In this document: positions 8,418 through 17,915 of the stretch, one piece after another | How the letters are laid out: each line of letters starts with the position of its first letter | Numbering within the stretch: position 1 is the stretch's first letter | Source: Lachnospiraceae bacterium | GTDB taxonomy: Bacteria; Bacillota; Clostridia; Lachnospirales; Lachnospiraceae | Assembly (NCBI GenBank): GCA_017476665.1 | Contig: JAFUZJ010000055.1 | Location: 1-63,141, forward strand | Reading direction: 5' to 3' | DNA length: 63,141 nt | Notes under the pieces: model-generated | Seen by the model: only the letters and a program-made list of their open reading frames with translations | What the model was told of the DNA's origin: nothing | Databases searched by the model: none | Program-made: the position numbers and the translations under genes

Positions 8418-9361
8418 TATTCCCTGGTCGCCCGCAGATTCGACTCAAACATTCTGTTGTAGCCAAACCACCCCTTATTGTCCTGATTGTTTTCCAGGAT
8501 CTCCTTGAAGGTCTCCATCTTGGCGTCCGTGTCATCCGCATAGTTCAGCGCCACCGCCTCGATCAGAGCCGGCAGTTTCGGCGAACCGTACTCATATTTG
8601 CCGTGATGTGCCAGGATGCAATGCTGCAGCTGCACCAGCTGGGTATGCGGAAATCCCGGGATCTGCGCCGCCCGCTCCGCCACCATCTGGGAGCCCATGA
8701 CAATATGACCCAGGAGCTGTCCGTCGTCGGTGTAATCGTTCTCAGGAAGGGGAGAAATTTCTTTTGTCTTGGCAATATCGTGGCACATTGCCGCAGTCAG
8801 GAGCAGGTCGCGATTCAGGATCGGATATGCTGTGGAATAATAGTCGCAGAGCTTCGTCACACTCAGGGTATGTTCCAGGAGCCCGCCCATAAATCCGTGA
8901 TGTACGCTCTTTGCCGCGGTGGACGTTTTAAACGCCTTGGCAAACGCTTCATCCTTGATAAACAGATTCTCCAGAAGCTGACGGTACCAGTCCTGTTTGA
9001 TGGTTTTGATCAGATGACAGAGTTCTTCATACATGGTATCGATGTTTTTGGTGCTCACCGGAAGATAATCCGCCGGATCATACTCTCCCTCCTCACAAAC
9101 GCGGATACGCTTCACATTGATCTGCAGCATTCCCTGAAAACTGGTCACTTCCCCAAACACGTCAATATAGTCCAGTGCGTCATAGTCTCCGATCCCCTGA
9201 CTGTTGGGGTCCCAGACCTTGGCGTCCATGGTACCGGTCTTATCCTGCAGGATCACGTTTTCATAGGGCTTGCCGTTCTTGGTCAGCGCGGCCTGTTTGT
9301 GTTTACACAGATAGATTGCGGAGACATTGTCCCCCTCTTTCAGCTCTTTCAGATATCTCAT
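8417..9361 (-). CDS. yhaM: 3'-5' exoribonuclease YhaM family
   Basis: A 314-residue protein with an OB-fold nucleic-acid-binding domain (about residues 10-95: ILQDKTGTMDAKVWDP, then the IDVFGEV strand) followed by an HD phosphohydrolase domain whose metal ligands are visible as HHGFMGGLLEH and MCHDIAK. The order and length match YhaM, a 3'-5' exonuclease that trims RNA and ssDNA. The ATG at 9361 is preferred; a TTG four codons upstream abuts the AAAGG motif too closely. It is followed by rlmCD in the same direction, and a long palindrome separates it from the upstream HtrA-like gene. Confidence 0.88.
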   Translation of the reverse strand: MRYLKELKEGDNVSAIYLCKHKQAALTKNGKPYENVILQDKTGTMDAKVWDPNSQGIGDYDALDYIDVFGEVTSFQGMLQINVKRIRVCEEGEYDPADYLPVSTKNIDTMYEELCHLIKTIKQDWYRQLLENLFIKDEAFAKAFKTSTAAKSVHHGFMGGLLEHTLSVTKLCDYYSTAYPILNRDLLLTAAMCHDIAKTKEISPLPENDYTDDGQLLGHIVMGSQMVAERAAQIPGFPHTQLVQLQHCILAHHGKYEYGSPKLPALIEAVALNYADDTDAKMETFKEILENNQDNKGWFGYNRMFESNLRATRE

Positions 9362-9402
9362 GTTAAAATTCAAACCTTTCTGTCCATTTTTTCTTATCTA
9401 AG

Positions 9403-9603
9403 CAATTGCGAAAATCCATTCCTGCAAGTACCGAATTGTGCATATTGTATATTTCATAAGCAGGGCGCTTGAGGACGTTGGTACTTAGATGCGGTATTTT
9501 CGCATCTTAGTACCACTACGTCCGAAATCGAGCACGAGCGTCCCTGTGTTGAAATATACAATATGGGCAATGACACTTGCTCAGAAATTGAGTTTCGCAA
9601 TTG
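9403..9603. repeat. Long imperfect palindrome (about 200 bp)
   Basis: The 5' half and the reverse complement of the 3' half share CAATTGCGAAA at the ends, CATATTGTATATTTCA in the middle (16 matches in a row), CAGGG, GGACGT, and GGTACT plus AGATGCG next to the 7-base centre (GTATTTT). The whole stretch between the HtrA-like gene and yhaM would fold into one long interrupted hairpin in RNA or as a DNA cruciform. The flanks carry similar short words (TTCTTATCT and TTCTTTATCT), which could be the imperfect target duplication of a MITE-like insertion. No coding frame fits. Confidence 0.75.
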
Positions 9604-9607
9604 TTCT

Positions 9608-10957
9608 TTATCTCTCACCCAGAGTCACTTCCATGTCCATCTCTTTATATTCGCCCATAGCCGCACGCATCACTTTCAGCTGCACGGTGGATCCTACTGT
9701 GGCGTCCATGAGCGCCGTGATGTAATCGCTGTAATCCTTAATTACGACTTCACCAAATCCCACCAGCACATCACCACGCTGGATGCCTGCGCGCATAGAG
9801 GGAGAACCCATATCAACCTCCCGCACAAATGCACCGTAGGGAACTCCCAGATCCCGATTGGCCTCCTCCGTCACATCCGTTCCGTTGATCCCAAGATACG
9901 CCATAGGCGTTTCGTTGGACATTTTTTCAATGCTCTTCTTGATCTCGGAAATACCGATGGCTGTGACCATATTTTTCATATCCGTACCGGTTTTCTGACT
10001 GGTGATCACACCGAGCACCTGACCCTGTAGATTAAACAGAATTCCGCCGGCATTCTGACTGCCATAGATGTCTGTCTGCAAAAATTTATAATAGGCATCG
10101 GACTGCTGGCCCTGGACACTCACCGCGGAAACCATGCCATATCCGATGGATCCGCCGGTTCCCATAGGACTTCCCAATGCGACCACCGGCGTACCTATGA
10201 TGGTTCGCACACCGGAAATGCCCAGAGGTGCAATTTTAATGCCTGTTTCTTCATTCATCATCTGCTCCGGTATATTTTCCAGATCAATAGCCAGAACCGC
10301 CAGACCAGTTGCTTTGTCCTGCCCCTTTAAAACCGCCGGAATAGAAAAATTTCCGCTGACGGTATTTTCCAGATAAACAAAACTCAGGCTCAGGCTTTCC
10401 GCCTTTCTTAACGGTGCATAATCTGCCAAGATCAAAAGTTCTTTGCCGTTGTTTGCGATCACGACGCCGTAGGATTTGATCCTGCTCTCCTCCACATTGT
10501 TAAACCAGTCCACATTGGAGCTCACACCCGTCACAGTCACCATACAGTGATTCAGTTCCTTGACATAACGGCTCATATCCGTATACATTTGTTTATAATT
10601 GTTTCTGTCCAAAACGAGCTGGGACAGAATGTCTTGTGTGGGATCCACGGGATTCTCTGTGCCCGCACTGCTCTCCGGGACAAGGTTCTCCGAAAGCATC
10701 TCCTCCGGCGCCATCTCCTCTTGATCTTCCGGGAATACAATGGGATCCGGTTCCTCCTCCGGATGCAGCTTGTTACTGATCACAGGCTCCATCAACAGGA
10801 AAGTCAGGCATGCGACCGTGCCGAACACCACCGCCATGACCGCCGTGATGACGGTACGGCGGATCAGTTTCCGCTTGTTGATCGGCCTTTCCTTTATTTT
10901 TTCAATCATAAAATCATTTTGCAGTTCATTCTGCTTATTCTGATCTTGTTCCATCAT
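9608..10957 (-). CDS. HtrA/DegP-like membrane protein with PDZ domain, catalytic triad lost
   Basis: A 449-residue protein: cytoplasmic N-terminus to about 34, one membrane segment (about 35-57), an acidic linker, a trypsin-like double barrel (about 135-330) and a C-terminal PDZ domain (PYGAFVREVDMGSPSMRAGI onward). It aligns by eye with S1C proteases (GVVIANNGKELLI, TGLAVLAIDLENI, LQTDIYGSQNAGGILF) but the three catalytic positions are replaced: the His region reads ILADYAP instead of TNNHV, the Asp position is Gly in KATGLAVL, and the nucleophile in GNSGG is Ala in QNAGG. It should therefore be a non-proteolytic scaffold or sensor on the outer face of the membrane. It overlaps the upstream membrane protein by 23 bases. 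Confidence 0.85.
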   Translation of the reverse strand: MMEQDQNKQNELQNDFMIEKIKERPINKRKLIRRTVITAVMAVVFGTVACLTFLLMEPVISNKLHPEEEPDPIVFPEDQEEMAPEEMLSENLVPESSAGTENPVDPTQDILSQLVLDRNNYKQMYTDMSRYVKELNHCMVTVTGVSSNVDWFNNVEESRIKSYGVVIANNGKELLILADYAPLRKAESLSLSFVYLENTVSGNFSIPAVLKGQDKATGLAVLAIDLENIPEQMMNEETGIKIAPLGISGVRTIIGTPVVALGSPMGTGGSIGYGMVSAVSVQGQQSDAYYKFLQTDIYGSQNAGGILFNLQGQVLGVITSQKTGTDMKNMVTAIGISEIKKSIEKMSNETPMAYLGINGTDVTEEANRDLGVPYGAFVREVDMGSPSMRAGIQRGDVLVGFGEVVIKDYSDYITALMDATVGSTVQLKVMRAAMGEYKEMDMEVTLGER

Positions 10958-12434
10958 ATGTCTTCCTGCTTTCCGTTATCACGCACTCTATTTTATGGAT
11001 TCCGCATAGCACCGCCAATGTCAGCCAAGGAATGTGATTAAACAACTGTTTATTTTGTGCCTCCCAAAGCATAAGAAACAAAAACAATCCAAATAGGGTC
11101 AGGTAATGAAAAAACATAAAGTCATCCTGTCCGTATCGAAAGATCTGAAGAAAGCCGCCCAGGATCAGGAGAAGAAGAACCGCATAAAAGAAACCGGTGG
11201 AAGTGCAGGTATATTTCCAGTAATACTCGCCTTCGGTGTCAAAACATTGCCACAAAACGGTTTCTCTGACAGGATAAGTCAGGGAAGTGGGCTGAATATC
11301 CCCCGATGCAAAAATGGCAGATGTTTTCCTGGTCATATGCTCTGCGTCAAATATATTTTTCCACTTTTCCCGGATGACCGCTCTACAGTTTTTCTGTCTC
11401 ACGTCTGCATTGGGGCTCGACAGACACATTTGCACCAGCTCGCCGTTCTCTGCGTAGGTTCCGTTTCCCTCAAGTCCCATTGCAATCCAGTATTCCGTGG
11501 GCATCTTTAACCGATACTCGTTCTGGGCGGAAGGATAGTTTCCTTTGTACAGACCGAACCCTTTCACTACCAAGGCAACCATAGCCAATATCCAAAAAAT
11601 CTCGATGAAGCCTCTTTGTTCCTTGGCATTCAACAGCCATAAGATGATAAAAGCCACTAAACTGATCGCCGCGGTTGCCTTCACACAGGCAGCCACACCC
11701 CAGAACAGACCTGCACAAGTAAGGCAGACTGCTTTTTTCCAGGTCGAATTATAAAATTTCCGGGATGCACAGATCCATAAGGTAAACGCGATCAGGCTTC
11801 CGGAAAAACTCAGTTGATCCGAATAGAATGCGTTTGCGGAGCTCCATACGGGTGTCCACAGAGTAAATACCGCCATTGCAAACCAGCGCATGGAATATTT
11901 TTCCGGAAAAAAGACGCCTGCCAGATAAGAAATACAACCCATACAGACCATCATCTGCAGGACATTCAGCCCCAGCACAAAATAAAACGGATCCGCAAAC
12001 CCCATTGAAATTCCCGCCTTCATACTTGCGGCAAGAACGGTCAGAACTCCCAGGTTGTTCGTCCACATGCTGAAATAGTTCCAATTTCCTGTTGCATCTC
12101 CGCCGGCGAGAGAGAGCGCCGTATCATAGACAGCCTTATAATCCGTGACCGGATCTGCCCGCAGCAGTACGCTGACATAGTACAAAACCACCCCGTAAAG
12201 GAGAAGACAGATTGTCTCCGCCACGCGGGAAAATTTTGCGATCTGTACGCCTTTTTTTACCAGCAGTCTTTCCATCAGCCCCAGGATCAGACGGACAGCA
12301 AACAGCAAAAATACCCATATCAGCATATATACAAAAATTCTGCCGGGTATCAGATTATTTTGGGGGTGCAGGATGGAAACCGTCAGGATTGCAATCAGGC
12401 ACGGTACGAATATAATATACAAAGCACGCTTCAT
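10935..12434 (-). CDS. Polytopic membrane protein, glycosyltransferase-C-like
   Basis: A 499-residue integral membrane protein with roughly ten to twelve hydrophobic segments, starting MKRALYIIFVPCLIAILTVS. A soluble loop of about 100 residues (EYRLKMPTEYWIAMG to DIQPTSLTYPVRETV) lies before the last membrane segments. The first loop contains acidic residues (RADPVTDYKAVYDTA), the position where GT-C glycosyltransferases (PMT/ArnT/GT39 type) carry a catalytic Asp. The overall layout suggests transfer of sugars from a lipid carrier at the outer face of the membrane, but no family-defining motif is certain. The ATG follows GAGGTG by 11 bases. It is the first gene of the minus-strand unit containing the HtrA-like protein and diverges from mutS2. 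Confidence 0.6.
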   Translation of the reverse strand: MKRALYIIFVPCLIAILTVSILHPQNNLIPGRIFVYMLIWVFLLFAVRLILGLMERLLVKKGVQIAKFSRVAETICLLLYGVVLYYVSVLLRADPVTDYKAVYDTALSLAGGDATGNWNYFSMWTNNLGVLTVLAASMKAGISMGFADPFYFVLGLNVLQMMVCMGCISYLAGVFFPEKYSMRWFAMAVFTLWTPVWSSANAFYSDQLSFSGSLIAFTLWICASRKFYNSTWKKAVCLTCAGLFWGVAACVKATAAISLVAFIILWLLNAKEQRGFIEIFWILAMVALVVKGFGLYKGNYPSAQNEYRLKMPTEYWIAMGLEGNGTYAENGELVQMCLSSPNADVRQKNCRAVIREKWKNIFDAEHMTRKTSAIFASGDIQPTSLTYPVRETVLWQCFDTEGEYYWKYTCTSTGFFYAVLLLLILGGFLQIFRYGQDDFMFFHYLTLFGLFLFLMLWEAQNKQLFNHIPWLTLAVLCGIHKIECVITESRKTYDGTRSE

Positions 12435-12497
12435 ATCCCTATTTCACCTCTATTTTCCTATTTTACCATATGCCCTTCACAAATTCTACACTGTTTC

Positions 12498-12526
12498 TTG
12501 CGGTTGTGTGCCTTTTCATATATAAT
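12498..12526 (+). promoter_or_regulatory. mutS2 promoter, close to the start codon
   Basis: TTGCGG (-35, 12498-12503) and a perfect TATAAT (-10, 12521-12526) are separated by 17 bases. The -10 box ends only 6 bases before the mutS2 ATG, so transcription from it would begin at or next to the start codon and give a leaderless mRNA. No good ribosome site precedes the ATG. Confidence 0.65.
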
Positions 12527-12532
12527 AGAGCT

Positions 12533-14950
12533 ATGAATAATAAAGTTTTAAAGACCTTAGAATATGACAAGATAATAGAGCAGTTGACGGACAAGGCGGA
12601 TTCCGATCCGGGCAAAAAACTCTGCAGGGAACTGACGCCGTCCACGGATCTGGGTGAGATCCGCAGATGGCAGCAGGAGACCAAGGATGCCCTGGCACGT
12701 CTTTTTCAGACGGGCAGCACTTCCTTCGGAAATAACAGGGATCTGGGATTTTCCATAAAATCCCTGGAGATAGGCAGTGCTTTATCCGCGTCGGAATTGC
12801 TGAAGATAGCGGCAATGCTGGACAATGTGAACCGCATTAAGACTTACGGCAGAAAGGAGCGGGAGGACGCTCCGGAAGACAGCCTGCAGGCATATTTTGA
12901 CCAACTCACGCCTCTGACCCAGATCGCGGCGGAGATCAACCGCTGTATTCTGGCCGAAGACGAGATTGCCGACGATGCCAGCCCGAAATTAAAAAGTATC
13001 CGCCGCGCCAAGATCACAGCCAATGAGAAGATCCATGCGCAGCTGACATCTATGCTGAACGGTGCCTATCGCACTTATCTGCAGGACGCCGTGATTACCA
13101 TGCGTAATGACCGTTACTGTATCCCGGTAAAAGCGGAGTATAAGAGCCAGGTGAGCGGTATGGTGCATGACCAGTCCTCCACCGGCTCTACCTTTTTCAT
13201 TGAGCCTGCCGCCGTTGTCAGTCTGAACAACCAATTGAAGGAACTGGATCTGCAGGAACAGGAAGAAATCGCCGTGATCCTGGCAGACTTAAGCGCCCAG
13301 GCGGGAGAGCATACGGAAGAATTGTCGGTAAACCAGAAGATCCTGACGCTTCTGGATTTCGTTTTTGCCAAGGGGAAGCTTGCGCTGGAGCAAAATGCCA
13401 CGGAGCCCATGTTCAACAGAAAGCGTTACATCAATATCCGCAAGGGACGGCATCCCTTGCTGGACAAGAAAAAGGTCGTCCCCATTGACATTCATCTGGG
13501 GAGGGATTTTGATCTGCTGGTTGTGACAGGGCCGAATACCGGCGGAAAAACGGTTTCTCTAAAGACAGTGGGACTCTTTGTGCTGATGGGACAGTCCGGC
13601 CTGCACATTCCGGCCATGGACCGGTCGGAACTCTCGGTATTTACGGAGGTTTACGCGGATATCGGAGATGAGCAAAGTATTGAGCAGAGTCTGTCCACAT
13701 TTTCCTCCCATATGACGAGGATTGTCCACATTTTACAGCATGCGGATGAGCATTCCCTCTGTCTGTTTGACGAGCTGGGAGCAGGTACGGATCCCACCGA
13801 GGGTGCGGCGTTGGCCATCGCCATTTTAAATCACCTGCACGATCGGGGAATCCGCACAATGGCCACCACGCATTACAGTGAGTTAAAGATTTATGCGCTT
13901 TCCACGGAGTTCGTGGAAAACGCCTGCTGTGAGTTTAATGTGGAAACCCTGCGTCCCACTTACAAACTGCTGATTGGAATACCCGGAAAGAGCAATGCAT
14001 TCGCCATTTCTTCCAAACTGGGATTGTCGGATGAGATCATTGACGCCGCAAAGGCGCAGATCAGCAAGGAAGACGAAAGTTTTGAAGATGTGATCGCGGA
14101 TCTGGAACAAAGCCGCGTCACCATTGAGCAGGAGCGCAGGGAAATCTCGGAATACAAAGAGCGGATCCGCACGCTGGAAGGCCAGCTGCGCCAGAAAAAC
14201 GAAAAGCTGGACCAGTCCAAAGACCGGATCCTGCGGGAAGCCAATGAGCAGGCGAGAGCGATCCTGCAGGAAGCCAAGGACGTGGCGGACGAAACCATAC
14301 GCGATTTCAACAAGGCGGTCAACTCCGGCATGGATATCAAGGAGCTGGAGCAGAAGCGCCAGAAGCTCCGTGACCGGATCAATGACAAGAATGAGCGCCT
14401 GAGCCTGAAAAATAAAAACGCAGAAAAAAATGCCGCCGGTACAAAGCAGGAGAGGATCGATCCTCAAAAACTGAAAAAAGGTGATTCCGTAAAGATCCTT
14501 TCCATGGGTCTGAAGGGCATCGTAAGTTCCCTGCCGGATGCAAAGGGAAACCTTTTCGTACAGTGCGGGATCATGCGTACCCAGGCAAATATAAAGGATC
14601 TGGCACCGGTAAGTGAGAATGACATCACCGCGCCGGGTTACACCCCAAGCCGCAATATGTCAAAAAAGAATTCGTCCTCCGGCATCAAAATGTCCAAGTC
14701 CCTCTCGGTGTCCACAGAGCTGAACCTCCTGGGGCGCACTGTGGATGAGGCATTGTCGGAGCTGGATAAATATCTGGATGATGCCTATCTGGCCCATCTG
14801 CCCAGTGTGCGCATCGTGCACGGCAAAGGCACGGGAGCACTGCGGAATGCGGTCCACAATCATCTGAAAAAAATGAAGTATGTGAAAGAGTATCGTCTGG
14901 GCGAATACGGTGAAGGAGATGCCGGCGTTACGATCGTAACTTTTAAATAG
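12533..14950 (+). CDS. mutS2: Endonuclease MutS2
   Basis: An 805-residue protein of normal MutS2 length. The N-terminus (MNNKVLKTLEYDKIIEQL) matches the family start, so I place translation at 12533, not at an in-frame codon upstream. Residues about 1-300 are the MutS core and clamp, the ABC-type ATPase has Walker A GPNTGGKT (about residue 333) and Walker B LCLFDELGAGTDPTEG, a long coiled coil follows (about 510-640), and the C-terminus is a Smr nuclease domain (LGRTVDEAL to IVHGKGTGAL). MutS2 proteins suppress recombination and, in B. subtilis, rescue collided ribosomes. The promoter TATAAT is 6 bases before the ATG, so the message may be leaderless. A response regulator follows 19 bases later. 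Confidence 0.95.
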   Translation: MNNKVLKTLEYDKIIEQLTDKADSDPGKKLCRELTPSTDLGEIRRWQQETKDALARLFQTGSTSFGNNRDLGFSIKSLEIGSALSASELLKIAAMLDNVNRIKTYGRKEREDAPEDSLQAYFDQLTPLTQIAAEINRCILAEDEIADDASPKLKSIRRAKITANEKIHAQLTSMLNGAYRTYLQDAVITMRNDRYCIPVKAEYKSQVSGMVHDQSSTGSTFFIEPAAVVSLNNQLKELDLQEQEEIAVILADLSAQAGEHTEELSVNQKILTLLDFVFAKGKLALEQNATEPMFNRKRYINIRKGRHPLLDKKKVVPIDIHLGRDFDLLVVTGPNTGGKTVSLKTVGLFVLMGQSGLHIPAMDRSELSVFTEVYADIGDEQSIEQSLSTFSSHMTRIVHILQHADEHSLCLFDELGAGTDPTEGAALAIAILNHLHDRGIRTMATTHYSELKIYALSTEFVENACCEFNVETLRPTYKLLIGIPGKSNAFAISSKLGLSDEIIDAAKAQISKEDESFEDVIADLEQSRVTIEQERREISEYKERIRTLEGQLRQKNEKLDQSKDRILREANEQARAILQEAKDVADETIRDFNKAVNSGMDIKELEQKRQKLRDRINDKNERLSLKNKNAEKNAAGTKQERIDPQKLKKGDSVKILSMGLKGIVSSLPDAKGNLFVQCGIMRTQANIKDLAPVSENDITAPGYTPSRNMSKKNSSSGIKMSKSLSVSTELNLLGRTVDEALSELDKYLDDAYLAHLPSVRIVHGKGTGALRNAVHNHLKKMKYVKEYRLGEYGEGDAGVTIVTFK

Positions 14951-14969
14951 CGGGAAAGGAAAGGAAATA

Positions 14970-15674
14970 ATGGCAAGCAAACAGAAAATCTTAATCGTGG
15001 ACGACGACAATAATATTGCCGAGCTGATCTCCCTGTATCTGACGAAAGAATGCTTTGAGACTATGATCGTCAATGACGGAGAATCGGTACTTCCGGCCTG
15101 CACCAGCTTTGGTCCGAATCTGATCCTCTTAGATCTGATGCTTCCGGGAATGGACGGTTATCAGGTGTGTCGTGAAGTGCGCGCAAAATATTCTTTCCCG
15201 ATCATTATGCTCTCCGCGAAAGGAGAGGTTTTTGACAAAGTACTGGGACTGGAACTGGGTGCCGACGACTATATTGAAAAACCCTTTGACTCCAAGGAAC
15301 TGGTGGCAAGGGTAAAGGCGGTACTGCGCCGTTACAAACCTGCTGCCCAGACCGAGGAAGTGAAAAACGAAAAGTGTGTGGAGTATCAGGATCTCTCCAT
15401 CAATCTGACAAATTATTCCGTACTCTATATGGGAGAGACGGTGGATATGCCGCCGAAGGAGCTGGAACTGTTGTATTTCCTGGCCGCTTCACCGAACCAT
15501 GTTTTTACCAGAGAGCAGCTGCTGGATCAGATCTGGGGATATGAGTACATCGGCGATACCAGAACGGTGGATGTGCACATCAAGCGCCTGAGAGAGAAGA
15601 TTAAGGACCACGCCAATTGGAAAATTTCCACCATCTGGGGAATCGGTTATAAATTCGAGGTTCGAAACGGATGA
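14970..15674 (+). CDS. Two-component response regulator, OmpR family
   Basis: A 234-residue regulator with a receiver domain (acidic pocket IVDDD near residue 11, phospho-acceptor Asp55 in LLDLMLPGMDG, Lys in EKPF) and an OmpR/PhoB winged-helix DNA-binding domain (LLDQIWGYEYIGDTRTVDVH, then IKRLREKI). The start ATG follows GGAAAGGAAATA. It overlaps the kinase gene by 4 bases (ATGA), so the two are translationally coupled and should form one system. The gene lies 19 bases after mutS2, with no terminator between. The stimulus and targets are unknown. Confidence 0.95.
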   Translation: MASKQKILIVDDDNNIAELISLYLTKECFETMIVNDGESVLPACTSFGPNLILLDLMLPGMDGYQVCREVRAKYSFPIIMLSAKGEVFDKVLGLELGADDYIEKPFDSKELVARVKAVLRRYKPAAQTEEVKNEKCVEYQDLSINLTNYSVLYMGETVDMPPKELELLYFLAASPNHVFTREQLLDQIWGYEYIGDTRTVDVHIKRLREKIKDHANWKISTIWGIGYKFEVRNG

Positions 15675-17107
15675 GAAAGACACTTTATCTGAAATTTGTA
15701 CTGGCTTATTTCATATTTGCCGTGTTTGCTTTCATAGCCGTGACCATGTTTGTGCCCAGCATGACAAGGGAACAGCTGGTGCGTGAGAAGGCGGAGTCTT
15801 TGTACGCGGAAGCTACACTGATCTCGGAAAATTACGCCAGCGGACTCTATACCAGCGAGATCAGTCTGGAGGAGGTAAAGACACAGCTGGACTCTCTGGC
15901 TGTTTACCTGAACAGCGTGATCCGTATCATCAATCCCTCCGGCCGTCTGGTGCTGGATACAGACAATCCGATCAACGTGGAGGACGCCGTCATCATCGAG
16001 AATTTTGATCCCACGATCACCAAGGGATCCTATTACACGGTAGACAAATTTTTCGGTCAATATCAGAACAATGTGCTCAGCGTATTTGCGCCAATCACTT
16101 CCGACTACAAGGTAAAAGGGTATGTCGTGATCAACCATGAGATGAGCGCCATAGAGACCTCCTGCAACAATATTTTGAATATTTCCTATATCACGCTGGT
16201 GATCACGATTTTGCTCTCGGTGATCATTCTGATCTTTTTCACCGAGATGGTGTATGCGCCTCTGACCAAGATCACATATGCCACAGAGCAATACGCATCC
16301 GGCAACATGCACTATGAATTTCAGGTGGACAGCGACGACGAGATGGGATATCTGGCGGCCTGTCTGAATTATATGGCAAGCGAGATTGCAAGAGGAGAGG
16401 ACGACCAGAAAAAATTTGTGGCAAATGTCTCCCATGATTTCCGCTCTCCGCTGACCTCCATTCACGGCTATCTGGAGGCCATGCTGGACGGGACGATCCC
16501 GCCGGAGCTGCATGAAAAATATCTTAATATCGTGCTGAATGAGACGGAGCGTCTGACCAAGCTGACCAACAGTCTTTTGACCCTGAACAATCTGAACACC
16601 AAGGGGATGCTGTTGGACAAAACGGATTTTGACATCAATCAAGTGATCCGACGGGTAGCTGCCACTTTTGAAGGAAGCTGCCGCCAGAAAAATATTGCCA
16701 TTGAGGTCATACTGACTGGTGAAAAAATGTATGTCAACGCGGACAAGGGCAAGATTGAGCAGGTATTGTACAATCTGACCGACAATGCCATCAAATTCAG
16801 TCATCAGAATTCTGTGATCAAAATTGAGACAACGGAGAAGAAAAATAAGCTTTTCATCTCCGTAAAGGATGCCGGAATCGGGATTCCGAAGGAGGATCAG
16901 AAGCTGATCTGGGATCGTTTTTACAAATCTGATCTGTCCCGCGGAAAAGATAAAAAAGGAACCGGTCTTGGCTTATCCATCGTAAAGGAGATCATCAATT
17001 CCCACGATGAACATATCAATGTGATCAGTACGGAGGGAGCGGGAAGTGAGTTTATTTTCTCTCTTCCTCAATCCAGTATAAACGAAGAGGAGGACGATCC
17101 AGTATGA
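15671..17107 (+). CDS. Sensor histidine kinase
   Basis: A 478-residue membrane kinase. Membrane segments at about 8-30 and 172-192 enclose an extracellular sensor domain of about 140 residues; a HAMP linker follows (MVYAPLTKITYATEQYASG). The H-box is FVANVSHDFRSPLTSIHGYL with His255, the N-box LYNLTDNAIKFSH, and the ATP lid has KDAGIGIPKED and GTGLGLSIVKEI, all intact. It should phosphorylate the response regulator encoded just upstream. Its last four bases overlap the SseB-like gene. The sensor domain shows no motif I can name, although its size suggests a PAS-like or single Cache fold. Confidence 0.95.
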   Translation: MRKTLYLKFVLAYFIFAVFAFIAVTMFVPSMTREQLVREKAESLYAEATLISENYASGLYTSEISLEEVKTQLDSLAVYLNSVIRIINPSGRLVLDTDNPINVEDAVIIENFDPTITKGSYYTVDKFFGQYQNNVLSVFAPITSDYKVKGYVVINHEMSAIETSCNNILNISYITLVITILLSVIILIFFTEMVYAPLTKITYATEQYASGNMHYEFQVDSDDEMGYLAACLNYMASEIARGEDDQKKFVANVSHDFRSPLTSIHGYLEAMLDGTIPPELHEKYLNIVLNETERLTKLTNSLLTLNNLNTKGMLLDKTDFDINQVIRRVAATFEGSCRQKNIAIEVILTGEKMYVNADKGKIEQVLYNLTDNAIKFSHQNSVIKIETTEKKNKLFISVKDAGIGIPKEDQKLIWDRFYKSDLSRGKDKKGTGLGLSIVKEIINSHDEHINVISTEGAGSEFIFSLPQSSINEEEDDPV

Positions 17108-17889
17108 CCGACCAGGAGTTGATCGTAAATTTATCCCATGCGGACAAGTTTTATGCCATTTTCTGCAACTTTACCCATATGCCTTATGTAGAGTGCGATG
17201 AGGAGACTTATTCAGACAAGGCATTTCTGTTTTTTGACGAAGAGAAGGCAAAAGAATTTGCGCTGACATATAAAGGCGGAAAGCAATCCCTCGCCGCAGT
17301 AAAAGTGGAACAGAATCTGGCAACGCGGTTTCTGGCTTCCCTGATTGCAGAAGGATTCGACATGCTCAGTGTCCATGATGAGGAAGTACATCTTTTGCCG
17401 ATCGATCAGCTGATCACCCGCACTCTGCAGGAAGGCGCCAAGAAACCCATTGAAAATCCCGCGCTTCAGCTTTCCATGATGTATTTTCTGCAGCAGATCC
17501 AGATTGCCCAGACAGAGGAAGAGAAAGAGGAAGTCCGCAGCAGAGAAGAAGAGATGATGGCAAACATCGCCAGGGCTGTCTATCTGGTACCTTTCACGGA
17601 AATGGAAGGGGAGACGGATAATGATAGTGAAAGAAAGGTTTCCATTACCCATTTGATGAATGAAGCGGGAGATGCTTTTATTCCTTTGTTTACCGATATT
17701 GATGAATTCGTAAAGATCAGACCCAAGGAGGGGACCACGAATTTCCTCCCCATGAGTTTTCAGAAAATCCGTGATATCAAGCGGGATGACAATGTCATAT
17801 TCATCATCAATCCCGGAAGTGTGCATCTTCAGCTGAACCAGCATAATCTGGAAGCCGTTGACAACAGATTCGGTGATCAGTCCAAATAG
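17104..17889 (+). CDS. SseB-family protein
   Basis: A 261-residue soluble protein. The C-terminal half (from MANIARAVYLVPF through VSITHLMNEAGDAFIPLFTDIDEF to the end) matches the SseB N-terminal domain pattern of conserved proteins with a fluctuating-value fold; the N-terminal half looks like a second, more divergent copy (FLFFDEEKAKEFA). It overlaps the histidine kinase stop by 4 bases, so its synthesis is coupled to the two-component system. SseB-like domains are common in Firmicutes without a defined biochemical function. A role in the stress response controlled by the kinase is possible but unproven. Confidence 0.7.
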   Translation: MTDQELIVNLSHADKFYAIFCNFTHMPYVECDEETYSDKAFLFFDEEKAKEFALTYKGGKQSLAAVKVEQNLATRFLASLIAEGFDMLSVHDEEVHLLPIDQLITRTLQEGAKKPIENPALQLSMMYFLQQIQIAQTEEEKEEVRSREEEMMANIARAVYLVPFTEMEGETDNDSERKVSITHLMNEAGDAFIPLFTDIDEFVKIRPKEGTTNFLPMSFQKIRDIKRDDNVIFIINPGSVHLQLNQHNLEAVDNRFGDQSK

Positions 17890-17915
17890 AAGGAGTTTAT
17901 AAAAGGAGTTTAGTC

